From assembly GCA_964484765.1 (NCBI GenBank), contig CAZAGI010000005.1:103395-167394 (forward strand): a stretch of DNA of 64,000 bases, in the 5' to 3' direction. Each line of letters opens with the position of its first letter. Position 1 is the first letter of the stretch. This DNA is from DSVQ01 sp964484765 (GTDB lineage Bacteria > Planctomycetota > Planctomycetia > Planctomycetales > Planctomycetaceae). Below are positions 8,392-17,313 of this stretch, in pieces. The notes beneath the pieces were generated by a model. It had not been told where the DNA came from. It made no database searches and was given only the letters and a program-made list of their open reading frames with translations. The translations under genes were made by a program, and so were the position numbers.

Positions 8392-9765
8392 ATGTCCCTT
8401 CGATTTCCCCTCGTGATTGTCGTGCTGGCTGTCTGCGCGGTGGCACGCGCTCAACAGCAGCCCGGTGGTGGGAATAACAACAATCAGAACAACAACGCCG
8501 GTATTCTGATCAACGCCCAAGGGATTGTTGCCCCGGGTTTCACCGCTGACAGCTCCAGCAAGCTTGACAGGAAGCGCCGGCAGGCCCTCGCCGCAAAGAC
8601 CTTGCCCGACGACCTCAACCGTGCCAGCGAATGCCGCAAAGTCTCGCTGGTGGCGCTCGAACAGGCGGTCGCTCAGGCGCAAGAGAAAGGTGAAAAACTT
8701 TCCGACGACTTGCGCTGTCTCGCCGGACTGCAGCGAGTTGATTTTCTGTTTGTCGACGTGAACACGAAAGACCTGATTCTCGCGGGTCCCGCAGATGGCT
8801 TTGCCCCGGACGCCAGCGGACGGATGCGGGGTCTGGAATCCGGACGGCCGACGTTGTTGCTCGATGACCTGATTGTCGCGTGGCGGTTTGCGATGAAGGC
8901 CAGTGAAGTCGGTTGTTCGATCGATCCGCGGCCGCAGAATCTCGCGGCGCTGCAGCAATACGTGGCGCAGAACAGTTCGCCCGCCAGTGTGGCTGTGGTT
9001 GAAGGTCGATACAAGAAAATGGGAGAAGCTCTCGGGATGCACGACGTCCGCGTCGACGGCGTTCCCGCTGATTCACACTTCGGCCGTGTGCTGGTCGAAG
9101 CGGATTACCGCATGAAGCGTATCTCGCTCGGTCTTGAGAATCCTGGCGTGAAAGGACTGATCAGCCACCTCGCGATGCTGAAAGGAGGCGGCAACAGCAT
9201 CCAGCGCTGGTGGTTCGTTCCGTTGTATGAAGGGTTGTATCGGAGCGAAGACCGTCTCGCGTTTCAACTGGTGGGGCAGCGCGCACAGCTGCTCTCGCAG
9301 GATGAACTCACGAACGCCACCGGCGAGCGCTTTGCTGCCGCGACCACCAGATTGACGACGCAGGCATTCTCAAAAGGGTTCACCGAAAAGTATGCGGCCC
9401 TGGCTAACGAATCGCCCGTGTTTGCGGAACTGCAAAACCTCATCGACTGGTGTGTGCTCACCGCATTGATTGATCGCGAACGGCTGATCGACAAGATCAG
9501 TTGGAATCCCGGCGTGTTCGCTGATGCCGAAAGGTTGCCACACGAAGTCGGCCCCGTTCCAAAGGAAGTCCCGGCGATGGTGAACATCAAACGGGTGAGC
9601 GGCAGTTCGATCGTGGGGCTGATTGCCGGCGGCGTGACCATTCATCCTGGCAAGATCGTGTCGCCAAACGCGATCAAAACCGACCCCGCGTTGCGTCTCG
9701 ACATCCAGCGCACGGACGCAATACCGAAAGAACGCCCGACCGCCCAACGCTGGTGGTGGGATTGA
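8392..9765 (+). CDS. Exported DUF1598-type protein
   Basis: Signal peptide MSLRFPLVIVVLAVCAVARA, then a Gly/Asn/Gln-rich linker (GGGNNNNQNNN) and a region of about 400 residues that matches my memory of DUF1598, a family largely confined to Planctomycetes: QGIVAPGFTADSSSKLD, LRCLAGLQRVDFLFVD, LILAGPADGFAP, SCSIDPRP-like VGCSIDPRPQNL, and RWWFVPLYEGL. The protein ends in an aromatic RWWWD. The ATG at 8392 is preferred over the open frame from 8290 because it starts the signal peptide. Biochemical role unknown; probably periplasmic or surface-located. Confidence 0.8.
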   Translation: MSLRFPLVIVVLAVCAVARAQQQPGGGNNNNQNNNAGILINAQGIVAPGFTADSSSKLDRKRRQALAAKTLPDDLNRASECRKVSLVALEQAVAQAQEKGEKLSDDLRCLAGLQRVDFLFVDVNTKDLILAGPADGFAPDASGRMRGLESGRPTLLLDDLIVAWRFAMKASEVGCSIDPRPQNLAALQQYVAQNSSPASVAVVEGRYKKMGEALGMHDVRVDGVPADSHFGRVLVEADYRMKRISLGLENPGVKGLISHLAMLKGGGNSIQRWWFVPLYEGLYRSEDRLAFQLVGQRAQLLSQDELTNATGERFAAATTRLTTQAFSKGFTEKYAALANESPVFAELQNLIDWCVLTALIDRERLIDKISWNPGVFADAERLPHEVGPVPKEVPAMVNIKRVSGSSIVGLIAGGVTIHPGKIVSPNAIKTDPALRLDIQRTDAIPKERPTAQRWWWD

Positions 9766-9769
9766 TCAC

Positions 9770-9853
9770 AACCAGCCCGGAGCGCAAGCGACGGGTTCTT
9801 CAACAGCATCATCCTCGATTCTAGGAACCCGTCGCTCGCGCTCCGGGCTGGTT
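9770..9853. repeat. 29-bp inverted repeat, family B copy 1
   Basis: Arms at 9770-9798 and 9825-9853 are complementary at 28 of 29 positions, and the exception would be a G-U pair in RNA. The loop is 26 nt. The core AGCGACGGGT with flanking CCCGGAGCGC recurs at 34236-34299. It ends eight bases before the ygfZ-like ATG. Confidence 0.85.
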
Positions 9854-9861
9854 AGGAATTC

Positions 9862-10800
9862 ATGATCTCGTATTTTCTCGATGACAAACGCACGCACATC
9901 GAACTGATCGGCACGGACCGCGCGAAGTTTCTGCACAACTTCTGCACCAACGACATTCTGAAACTCTCGCCGGGGCAGGGCTGCGAAGCATTCGTCTGCA
10001 ACGTGAAAGGCCGCGTGATCGGACACGTTACCGTGTTCGTCGGCGAATCATCGTTGTGGCTGGAAAGCGTCGCTGGCACGGCCGCACCGTTGATGGCGCA
10101 CCTGGATCGCTATCTGATTCGCGAAGACGTCACGATCACGGATCGTTCCGGTGATGTCAGCGAGTTGTTGCTGATTGGTCCGCAAGTCCCCGCGCTGCTG
10201 AAAATCGTCTTCGGAGACAATGTCACCATCCCCGAGGCTCTGTTCGATCAATCACAGATCCGATCGATCGAAGACGAAGAAGTTCGGCTCTCGCGTGTGG
10301 ACCGGCTTGGTGATCCGACGTGGCTGCTCATCGTTCCGAAGACGGCGGTGAATGCGCTGGTCCGGCAATTCGAAGCCCACGGTGCAACTCAGGGCGACGC
10401 CGATTATGCAGAGTCACTGCGCATCGCGGCCGGGTTTCCACAGTATGGTCAGGACATCACGGAAGACCATCTCGCGCAGGAAGTCGGCCGCACCGCGCGG
10501 TGTGTCAGTTTCACGAAGGGCTGCTATCTCGGCCAGGAACCGATCGCGCGGCTCGATGCACTTGGGCATACCAATCGTGAGTTACGCCGACTGTCATTGA
10601 CGGCGTCGGGACTCGTCGCGGGCATGAAGTTGCGCGATGCGGAGAACACGCAGGACATTGGTGTCATTACGTCCGCGGCTCCTGCCCCGGATGGCAATGG
10701 CAGTGTTGCGCTGGGGTATCTCAAATCGCGCTGGCTTGCGGCGGGAACCAACGTCGTAGTGGTCACCGAGAGCGGCACAGCAGTGGCAAATGTCATTTGA
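9862..10800 (+). CDS. ygfZ: YgfZ/GcvT-like folate-binding Fe-S maintenance protein
   Basis: A folate-dependent protein of the COG0354 type that helps assembly or repair of some Fe-S enzymes, including MiaB in Escherichia coli. The family signature KGCYxGQE is present at residues 219-226 (FTKGCYLGQEPIAR), within a GcvT-like fold (FLHNFCTNDILKLSPGQGCEAFVCNVKGRV at the N-terminus). The 312-residue length is normal. AGGA precedes ATG 9862 directly after an inverted repeat. miaB lies convergently next door, a suggestive neighbour because MiaB activity depends on YgfZ in E. coli. Confidence 0.88.
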   Translation: MISYFLDDKRTHIELIGTDRAKFLHNFCTNDILKLSPGQGCEAFVCNVKGRVIGHVTVFVGESSLWLESVAGTAAPLMAHLDRYLIREDVTITDRSGDVSELLLIGPQVPALLKIVFGDNVTIPEALFDQSQIRSIEDEEVRLSRVDRLGDPTWLLIVPKTAVNALVRQFEAHGATQGDADYAESLRIAAGFPQYGQDITEDHLAQEVGRTARCVSFTKGCYLGQEPIARLDALGHTNRELRRLSLTASGLVAGMKLRDAENTQDIGVITSAAPAPDGNGSVALGYLKSRWLAAGTNVVVVTESGTAVANVI

Positions 10801-10878
10801 TCAGAGCCGCGACCGTCAGGGAGCGAGTTTTTGTTGCTCGCGTGTTCGGAACTCGCACCCTGACGGTCGCGGCGCTGA
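10801..10878. repeat. 27-bp inverted repeat (family C)
   Basis: Arms at 10801-10827 and 10852-10878 match in 25 of 27 positions, with the core GCCGCGACCGTCAGGG. It begins at the base after the ygfZ stop codon and lies between two convergent genes, so it could also act as a terminator or transcript-end stabiliser. No second copy was seen in the window. Confidence 0.8.
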
Positions 10879-10927
10879 AAGACGTTCATGGCAGGATCGG
10901 CAGCAGTGTAGGCGAGCCCTGCTGGAA

Positions 10928-12337
10928 TTAGCGGGTGACGATTTCGCCCACGAGTGTGGTTTGCGTGCAATCGGCGATCTGCACATCCACCAGTGTGCCG
11001 GCGAGGCGCGGGTTGCCGGGGAAGACGATGATGCGGTCGCACATGCTCCGGCCCACCAATTGAACCGGACCGCTGGTGGCGTCGGTTTCGCCGCGTTTTT
11101 CGGCGTTTTTGCTCGGTCCTTCCACCAGCACTTCCACCGTGCGTCCGATGAACGCGGCGTTGTCTTCTTCGCTGATCGCGTTTTGCAGTTCGAGCATTTC
11201 CTGATTGCGGCGGCGCTTCACGTCTTCAGGAATGTCGTCGGGCATCAGGTCGAACGCTTTGGTCCCTGGCCGCGGACTGTATTTGAAGATAAAACTATTC
11301 TTGAAGCGGAACTCGCGGATCAGGTCGAGACTCAACTGGTGTGACGCCTCGGTCTCACCGCAGAAACCGACGATGAAGTCACTCGACACCGCGGCGTTTG
11401 GCAGCGTCGATTTGATGCGGGCCATCATGTCGCGGTATTGCTCGATGGTGTAACCGCGCTTCATGCGTTTGAGCATCTCATCGCAGCCGGACTGTGCCGG
11501 GACATGCAGATAGTGTGCGACCTTCGGGAGATCACGCACAGCTTGTAACAAGTCGTCGGTCATATCGCGCGGATAGTTCGTGACGAACTTCAGTCGCAGC
11601 AGACCGGGAATGTCACTGATCGCGGCGAGCAGGTCCGACAAGCGCCAGGTGCGGTCGCCATCGACAAAGCGGTAACTGTTCACAGTCTGGCCGAGCAGCG
11701 TGATTTCTTTCACGCCTTGATCGACCAGCACACGGGACTCTTTGAGAATGTCGTGCGGGTTACGGCTTTGTTCCGGGCCGCGCGTCATGGGGACGACGCA
11801 ATACGTGCAGAACTTGTCGCAGCCGAACATGATCCGCACAAACGCCTGATACGGCGACGGCCGCATTTCCGGTTCGCGCAACGGGTCATAGCTCTGGAAG
11901 CTGCTCGACACTTCCATCCGCGTTCCCTCGCGGCGATCGAGACTGACCGCGACCGCGCGTTGGCGATGCGTCCGGGCTTCATCGATCAGCCGGGGAATTT
12001 CCGCGAGTTGACCAGTGCCGACGACAATGTCGACGTGCGGCGCTTTCTGGAAGACGAGTTCCTGATCCTTCTGCGCCATGCAGCCGAGGACACCGATCAC
12101 CTGCTGCGGCCGTTTCCGTTTGCTGAATTTGAGGCGACCGAGCGCGCTGTAGATTTTATGTTCGGCGTGTTCGCGGACGCTGCAGGTGTTGAAGAGGACG
12201 GTGTCAGCATCGGCGATGTCGCCGGTGAGTTCGTATCCCTGTTGACGCAACGCTGCCACGACCAGTTCGCTGTCCAGCATGTTCATCTGGCAGCCGACGG
12301 TTTCGATAAACAGCTTCTGGTTATGCGATGCAGTCAT
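10928..12337 (-). CDS. miaB: tRNA-2-methylthio-N6-dimethylallyladenosine synthase
   Basis: A radical-SAM methylthiotransferase acting on A37 of tRNAs that read UNN codons. The N-terminal UPF0004 domain has its three cluster cysteines (ETVGC16QMN, LFNTCSVRE, VLGCMAQ). The radical-SAM motif is FGCDKFCTYCVVP, and the C-terminal TRAM domain (IGRTVEVLVEG ... VGRSMCDRIIVFPG) closes the protein. At 469 residues it is full length. MSGH-type insertions of MtaB are absent, and the sequence reads as the MiaB subfamily. Confidence 0.95.
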   Translation of the reverse strand: MTASHNQKLFIETVGCQMNMLDSELVVAALRQQGYELTGDIADADTVLFNTCSVREHAEHKIYSALGRLKFSKRKRPQQVIGVLGCMAQKDQELVFQKAPHVDIVVGTGQLAEIPRLIDEARTHRQRAVAVSLDRREGTRMEVSSSFQSYDPLREPEMRPSPYQAFVRIMFGCDKFCTYCVVPMTRGPEQSRNPHDILKESRVLVDQGVKEITLLGQTVNSYRFVDGDRTWRLSDLLAAISDIPGLLRLKFVTNYPRDMTDDLLQAVRDLPKVAHYLHVPAQSGCDEMLKRMKRGYTIEQYRDMMARIKSTLPNAAVSSDFIVGFCGETEASHQLSLDLIREFRFKNSFIFKYSPRPGTKAFDLMPDDIPEDVKRRRNQEMLELQNAISEEDNAAFIGRTVEVLVEGPSKNAEKRGETDATSGPVQLVGRSMCDRIIVFPGNPRLAGTLVDVQIADCTQTTLVGEIVTR

Positions 12338-12412
12338 CGGGGCTTCAACCGTCCGGTAACAGTTAACCGGATATGATGAAAAGGTCCGTCATACGTTGCC
12401 GTAGGGTGAACT

Positions 12413-12640
12413 TCACGCCGCTTTGGATGCGGTCTTGGCCAGGATTTCTTGTTTCAACTCCATTCCAGGCAGGCGTTCTTGTTCCGCCTGGATGGCAGCC
12501 GCTTCGGCTTCGCGGCGGCGGTTTTCGGCGTTCACCAGGTTGGTAAACGTCCGCCGGCGGTGCTGCACCATCAATGCCAGCAGCGTCTGCACGCCCACCA
12601 GCGCCGCGATCCCGTAAATCAATAGCGACCATCGGGACAT
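12413..12640 (-). CDS. Small membrane protein (75 aa)
   Basis: One N-terminal transmembrane helix (residues about 4-25, WSLLIYGIAALVGVQTLLALMV) is followed by a basic segment (QHRRRTF) and a charged helix likely to form a coiled coil (NAENRRREAEAAAIQAEQERL). It lies between miaB and efp on the same strand; the gap to efp is about 95 bp. No function can be assigned. The clean topology and lack of an alternative gene support it being real. Confidence 0.65.
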   Translation of the reverse strand: MSRWSLLIYGIAALVGVQTLLALMVQHRRRTFTNLVNAENRRREAEAAAIQAEQERLPGMELKQEILAKTASKAA

Positions 12641-12736
12641 GTTGGTGGTCCGTTGTCAGTGGTCCGTTGTCAGTTGTTGATGAGTGAGGACCGGACTGTC
12701 TTACCCACTGACAACTGACCACGGACAACTGACCCA

Positions 12737-13306
12737 TTATTCTCGCACGCGTTCGATGTACTCACCCGTTTGCGTGTTGATCTTCACCATGTCACCCGTA
12801 TCGACGAAGGACGGCACTTGAACCTCGACGCCATTGTCGACCTGGGCGGCCTTCGTGATATTCCCCGAGGTATTCCCGCGGACGGCCGGTTCGGTGTAAT
12901 TCACTTTCATCACCACCGAGGGCGGCAGCGTCACGCCGATCGGAGTGTCATTCCAGTACAGCAGTTCGCAGATTGCATTGTCCTGCAGGAAGCGGGACTG
13001 TTCGCCGACGATCGCCTCGGCGATCGAGTGCTGCTCGAACGAACCCTGATCCATGAACACGAACGCGCCGGTCTCCCGGTAGAGGAATTGCGCGTCGTTT
13101 CGTCGGACGTCCGCCCCTTCGAGTCCGTCGCCGCTCTTGTAAGTGCGATCGAGCAGGGTTCCCTTGATCAGATTCCGCATTTTGCACTTGTAAAGCGCCT
13201 GCCCTTTGCCGGGCTTCACGAAATCGACAATCAACATTTCATAAGGTTCGCCATCGATGACGACCTTGGTTCCTTTCCGGAAATCGCTGGTGCTGACTTG
13301 AGCCAT
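12737..13306 (-). CDS. efp: Elongation factor P
   Basis: Relieves ribosome stalling at polyproline stretches. Three beta-barrel domains are readable: the N-terminal KOW-like domain with FVKPGKGQALYK, whose lysine occupies the modified position; the middle OB domain (QFLYRETGAFVFMDQGSFEQHSI); and the C-terminal domain (TLPPSVVMKVNYTEPAVRGNTSGN ... TGDMVKINTQTGEYIERV). The ATG at 13306 gives MAQVSTSDFRKGTK; the open frame to 13345 adds an Arg-rich stretch. The 189-residue length is standard. A Lys at the tip fits EpmA/lysyl-type or unmodified EF-P rather than the Arg type. Confidence 0.96.
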   Translation of the reverse strand: MAQVSTSDFRKGTKVVIDGEPYEMLIVDFVKPGKGQALYKCKMRNLIKGTLLDRTYKSGDGLEGADVRRNDAQFLYRETGAFVFMDQGSFEQHSIAEAIVGEQSRFLQDNAICELLYWNDTPIGVTLPPSVVMKVNYTEPAVRGNTSGNITKAAQVDNGVEVQVPSFVDTGDMVKINTQTGEYIERVRE

Positions 13307-13456
13307 GAGTCTCGGTCTTCGAGCAGGGGTCACGCGGAACAACACAATGAGCGCCCCGCGCGTTAGCGGTTCGCGTTGGGGAGTGTATCAGATGCGCAAA
13401 CCGCTGGGAATGCCGGGAGTTTCCCACTGGGACGGTCACACGAAACGGCAAGCCAG

Positions 13457-13500
13457 AAAAGAAAAACCGCCGACCGAGGCATCGTGCCTGGTTCGGCGGT
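13457..13500 (-). terminator. Intrinsic terminator of the 69-aa gene
   Basis: On the minus strand an imperfect hairpin (13466-13500; outer stem ACCGCCGA/TCGGCGGT and inner AGGCA/TGCCT) is followed by a U-rich tract encoded by the A-run at 13457-13466. It lies between the small gene at 13569-13778 and efp, so efp probably has its own promoter. Confidence 0.7.
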
Positions 13501-13568
13501 GATGGGCATACTGTTGGAGATCGGGACCACGAGATTGATCGTCAACCACGTGGTGCGGGGCAATCGGT

Positions 13569-13778
13569 TCAGACCGCGGCGGGTTCTGTCCGGCGGGTCT
13601 TCACATCGAGCATTTCGACGAGCTGGCGAATCTCGCTCAGCTCTTCTTTCCGTTTGTCGTCAGTCAGATCCGACGAATCGCGGAATTCCAGCATGCGGCT
13701 GCTGCGGACAAACCGCAGTCCCCGGAGCAATAATTCGCGCTGACGTTCGCTGAGTTCCACGTTCAGTTTCTCACTCAT
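13569..13778 (-). CDS. Small conserved-looking protein (69 aa)
   Basis: A charged, helical protein (MSEKLNVELSERQRELLLRG, then FVRSSRMLEFRDSS, DKRKEELSEIRQLVEML) without export signal. A terminator lies directly after it. The start of the sequence reads as a short helix-turn-helix-like or ribosome-associated small protein, but no family was recognised. Composition and the dedicated terminator favour a real gene. Confidence 0.6.
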   Translation of the reverse strand: MSEKLNVELSERQRELLLRGLRFVRSSRMLEFRDSSDLTDDKRKEELSEIRQLVEMLDVKTRRTEPAAV

Positions 13779-14286
13779 CGGAAGGAATCCGCCAAAGGTG
13801 GCGAAACACCCCAGACCGTCGCAATGACAGTCCTTCTTACCGACTGTAATGGTAGCGGTTGCGGGACGAGAACTTCAAGCGCCGACCTGTCAAGGCCAGC
13901 TTTTCAACGAAGAAATCTCCGCCCGCTTCGTCGCGGGAATTGATGTGCCCGGTGTTGATCGGAAGGACCAGCCCGGTGACTTGCTCTTCTCCGTCCTCGC
14001 CGGGTGTGATCGGCAAATCGCGCCGACTCGCCCGAAATCGGCAAAGTCTGCTGGATCGGAGGGAAATCTCTCTGCAGGGAAACCGGTCTCGTGAACAAGA
14101 GTGCGGAATCGGCGTGGAGTAAACCGATCACATCGACTTTTCCTGAAGTAGCGGTTTTGCGGGGGTCGACACTGATGGTGATCACGGTGCGGCTCGCGCT
14201 GCGCCGCCACGTTTCCGCCTTCAGCCTGCGAAGACTCCATGACGAGAAACGACACCCCCGCGCCGACTGTTTTGCGACCGTCGCCT
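13779..14286. other. Intergenic region, divergent promoters expected
   Basis: About 500 bp between the divergent 69-aa gene and the TolC-like gene. Short open frames on both strands overlap one another and are Arg/Ser rich, typical of non-coding high-GC DNA. No repeat, tRNA or convincing promoter was seen. It must contain the promoter of the export operon that follows. Confidence 0.5.
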
Positions 14287-17200
14287 ATGCGGAACCTGTT
14301 TTCAGTGAACAGGTTAGCGGTGACAACGCTATTGACATTGGTGACGGCGACGACTGGTTGCTCCCGCATGTTCTGGCGGACTCAGGCCGATTTCGATTCG
14401 TACAACCTCCTGATGCAGAAAACGCACGATCCCCGCTGGGATTTACCCCGCTTGACGATCGAGCCCGACGTTCGCAGCCGCTTTTCCAACCTTGCCGATC
14501 CCGATCATCAACCGCTTCCGCCGGATGACCCCTCCGCCCACACGTACATGGAGTGGGTGGACGGAATGAAGGGTTACAAAAGCTGGCATAAATTCGGCGA
14601 AGACATGTCCGTCGAGAACCCGCAATGGCTCGCCAACTTCGGCCTGCTGCCGGAAGTCTCGCAGGCGGATTGGGAAGAACCGTCGAAACCGGATCCAGAA
14701 CTGGTCGCCAGCGGTGACGCCGAAGTGGTGCGCAGCATCCCCACAATTGAAGACCTGACGTTGGAACAGGCGATCGAGTTGACCAACATCCACAATCGTG
14801 ACTACCAGACGCAGATCGAAAACCTCTACATCTCCGCGCTGCAACTGAGTTTTGATCAGTTTCAGTTCAATGTCCGCTACTTGGGATTGGGAGGCCAGAA
14901 ACCGTCATCCAGTCTCGCCTACATCAATGTGCCTACGGAGACGGATGCCTTATCCCTGACGAATCGTGCTGGTGCCAGTCAGTTGTTGCCATCCGGCGGA
15001 CAATGGGTGGTGGAACTGGCGAACAATACACTGTGGTTGTTTCAGGGGCAGAACCGCACGAGTTCGTCTTCGGTTCTGACCTACCAGTTGACGCAGCCTC
15101 TGCTCCTGGGAGCTGGACGCAAAATCGTGCTGGAAGGACTGACGCAGTCGGAGCGCGACGTGCTTTACAACGCGCGGGCATTGGCGCGCTATCGGAAAGG
15201 GTTGTTCAGCACCGTGGTGACCGGCACCGGAGCGAGTATCTTCAATGCCGGGACTTTTTCAGTCGGCGGCGTTTTCGGCGGTGCCGGCAGTTCGACGAGT
15301 GCGGTTTCAATTGGATCGAGCCCTGGTGGTGCGGTCGGCTATCTCGACCTGTTGCTGGCACAGCAGCAGGTAATTAACCAGCAAGACAACATTCGCGAAC
15401 TGTTGATTCAGGTCGAACGCAGCCGGGCGCAGAGCCAGGTGACGCCAGGGGAAGAGTTGGAAAAGCTGCCCGACGGACTCGCCATTCCCCCGGAACTGGA
15501 ACTTCAATTGACCTACGACCCGATCATCAAACGTCTCAATTGGAAGTTCGGCGGAATGTCGCCGGAAGTTCGCGAACAACTGTTGGCGCTCAGTGATGAT
15601 CCCGGTTGGCAGCGGGCGGTGACAAACTTGTTCTCCCGCGTGAGAGCGGGTGTTGTACCGCTGGAACTGGCCCAGCTCGTCACCCGGGCGTCGGGACAAA
15701 TCACGCAGCTTCGCGATCAGGAACGGACCTATTTGAACAACGTCGATACCTACAAGCAGACACTGGGGTTGCCGATCGATTTTCAGATCACCATCGACAT
15801 GAACATCCTGAAACAGTTCGAATTGATCGACCCGGCCATCATTCGCCTGGAACAAACGATTCTGTTCTATCAGCAGCAATTCGGGGCAGTTTCCGAAATT
15901 GATCCCCCACTCGAAGATCTCCAGCGGATTCGGAAAGAACTGGCAGAACTGCGCGAACGGGTCTACACGGAGGGCATCACCTTGGTGACCGCCGACCTGG
16001 AACGCGTGGATGCGCGGATGCCGGTGCGGCTGGCGGAACTGACGCGGGAAGCGGATCGGGACATCGTGCAGCAAGACCTCGAACGGAATCGGCTGGTCTT
16101 GCGTGAAGTCATCGTGAAAGACCTGTACCGACGGATCGGCGACGAACTCGAAAAGATTGGGAAGGCGCTCGCGGCGCCGGACATCACGATCGACCAGCGC
16201 CGAGAACTCTTCTCGGAACTCGATGGGCTGCGGGAGGACTTGTTACAGGTCGCGCAGAATCTGAAGGCGGTGCAGGTCGGCCTGCGCTCGGAATTGATTA
16301 GTTTGCGCCCGTTCACAATGTCGCAAGCCGATGCGGTCGCGACCGCGCTCGAGAATCGTCTGGACTTGATGAACGCCCGTGCGCAAGTCATGGACGCGCG
16401 CCGACAAATGGAAGTGGCGGCCAATCGACTGGAGTCGGTGCTGAATCTCGTTACCACCGGTGCCATTCAGAGCAGTGGAAATAGTAACCCCTTCGATTTT
16501 CGCGGCGACCAGAGCACATTTCAGGTGGGCGTGCAGTTCACGGCACCGCTCGACCAGGTCCAGCTGCGAAATACATACCGGTTGACGCAAATCAATTATG
16601 AACGCGCACGCCGAGCCTTCATGGCGCTGGAAGATTCGATCCGCAATAATGTTAGGTCTGAATGGCGACAGCTGCAGACGGCGTCATTGAACTTCGAAAC
16701 GACGCGTCAAAACCTGCGGATTGCGGCCCTTCAGTTGGATAGTGCGATTGAGATGTTTAACCAGCCTTTGCGGGCGGGCGCCGCCGGTGGAGGGGGCGGG
16801 GGTGGTGCCGGCGGAACCGGCGGTCAGAATCAGGGTTTAAACTTGATCAACGCTTTGCAAAGCGTTCTGCAGGCCCAGAATAATTTGATCGGGTTTTGGA
16901 CGACATACGAAGAAAATCGCATTAACATTCACCTGGATATGGATATCATGCAGGTTGACGAGCGTGGTCTCTGGATCGACCAGGTTTACCAGAACCTGGG
17001 ATCGATCCAAGGGACTGACTCGAATCCCACCTTGAGCGAACCCACCGATGTCAATCGCCTCCCCCCCGCGCCCGGCACCATCGACCCCGACACCAGCGGC
17101 CAATCCGCCCGCGGCACAACCGCGCCCCGGAGCAACGCCGAAACGGAGGAAACTGCGGTGGTACGTGTTGCTCTGCCTCGTCGCCCTGTGCGTCGGGGGA

Positions 17201-17313
17201 TTCGTCGCCCGGGATCAGCTATCACCTTACCTGGGTCCCATGGCGGCACCGTTCGCCTCTCTGATTCCGGGACTCGCAGCGGCCGAGCATCGCTTCGATC
17301 ATCTGAGCCTTGA
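14287..17313 (+). CDS. TolC-family outer-membrane efflux lipoprotein
   Basis: Outer-membrane channel component of a tripartite exporter. The ATG at 14287 gives MRNLFSVNRLAVTTLLTLVTATTGC, a lipoprotein signal with its lipobox ending at Cys25. Two TolC-type alpha-helical regions are visible: DLTLEQAIELTNIHNRDYQTQIENLYISALQLSFDQF, and the second half SLRPFTMSQADAVATALENRLDLMNARAQVMDARRQMEVAANRLES. A Gly-rich loop (GGGGGGGAGGTGG) lies near the C-terminus. At 1008 residues it is about twice the usual 450-500 because of a long central helical insertion. The last 88 codons overlap the adaptor gene in another frame and are Arg-rich, so that tail may be non-functional. Confidence 0.85.
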   Translation: MRNLFSVNRLAVTTLLTLVTATTGCSRMFWRTQADFDSYNLLMQKTHDPRWDLPRLTIEPDVRSRFSNLADPDHQPLPPDDPSAHTYMEWVDGMKGYKSWHKFGEDMSVENPQWLANFGLLPEVSQADWEEPSKPDPELVASGDAEVVRSIPTIEDLTLEQAIELTNIHNRDYQTQIENLYISALQLSFDQFQFNVRYLGLGGQKPSSSLAYINVPTETDALSLTNRAGASQLLPSGGQWVVELANNTLWLFQGQNRTSSSSVLTYQLTQPLLLGAGRKIVLEGLTQSERDVLYNARALARYRKGLFSTVVTGTGASIFNAGTFSVGGVFGGAGSSTSAVSIGSSPGGAVGYLDLLLAQQQVINQQDNIRELLIQVERSRAQSQVTPGEELEKLPDGLAIPPELELQLTYDPIIKRLNWKFGGMSPEVREQLLALSDDPGWQRAVTNLFSRVRAGVVPLELAQLVTRASGQITQLRDQERTYLNNVDTYKQTLGLPIDFQITIDMNILKQFELIDPAIIRLEQTILFYQQQFGAVSEIDPPLEDLQRIRKELAELRERVYTEGITLVTADLERVDARMPVRLAELTREADRDIVQQDLERNRLVLREVIVKDLYRRIGDELEKIGKALAAPDITIDQRRELFSELDGLREDLLQVAQNLKAVQVGLRSELISLRPFTMSQADAVATALENRLDLMNARAQVMDARRQMEVAANRLESVLNLVTTGAIQSSGNSNPFDFRGDQSTFQVGVQFTAPLDQVQLRNTYRLTQINYERARRAFMALEDSIRNNVRSEWRQLQTASLNFETTRQNLRIAALQLDSAIEMFNQPLRAGAAGGGGGGGAGGTGGQNQGLNLINALQSVLQAQNNLIGFWTTYEENRINIHLDMDIMQVDERGLWIDQVYQNLGSIQGTDSNPTLSEPTDVNRLPPAPGTIDPDTSGQSARGTTAPRSNAETEETAVVRVALPRRPVRRGIRRPGSAITLPGSHGGTVRLSDSGTRSGRASLRSSEP

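Noticed and set aside
13890..14369. 159-codon minus-strand open frame in the intergenic region
   Set aside because: Overlaps the start of the TolC-like gene and another short frame, is Arg/Ser-rich and has no RBS.
15307..16074. 255-codon minus-strand open frame
   Set aside because: Lies opposite the TolC-like helical region; GC-driven shadow of repetitive helix codons.
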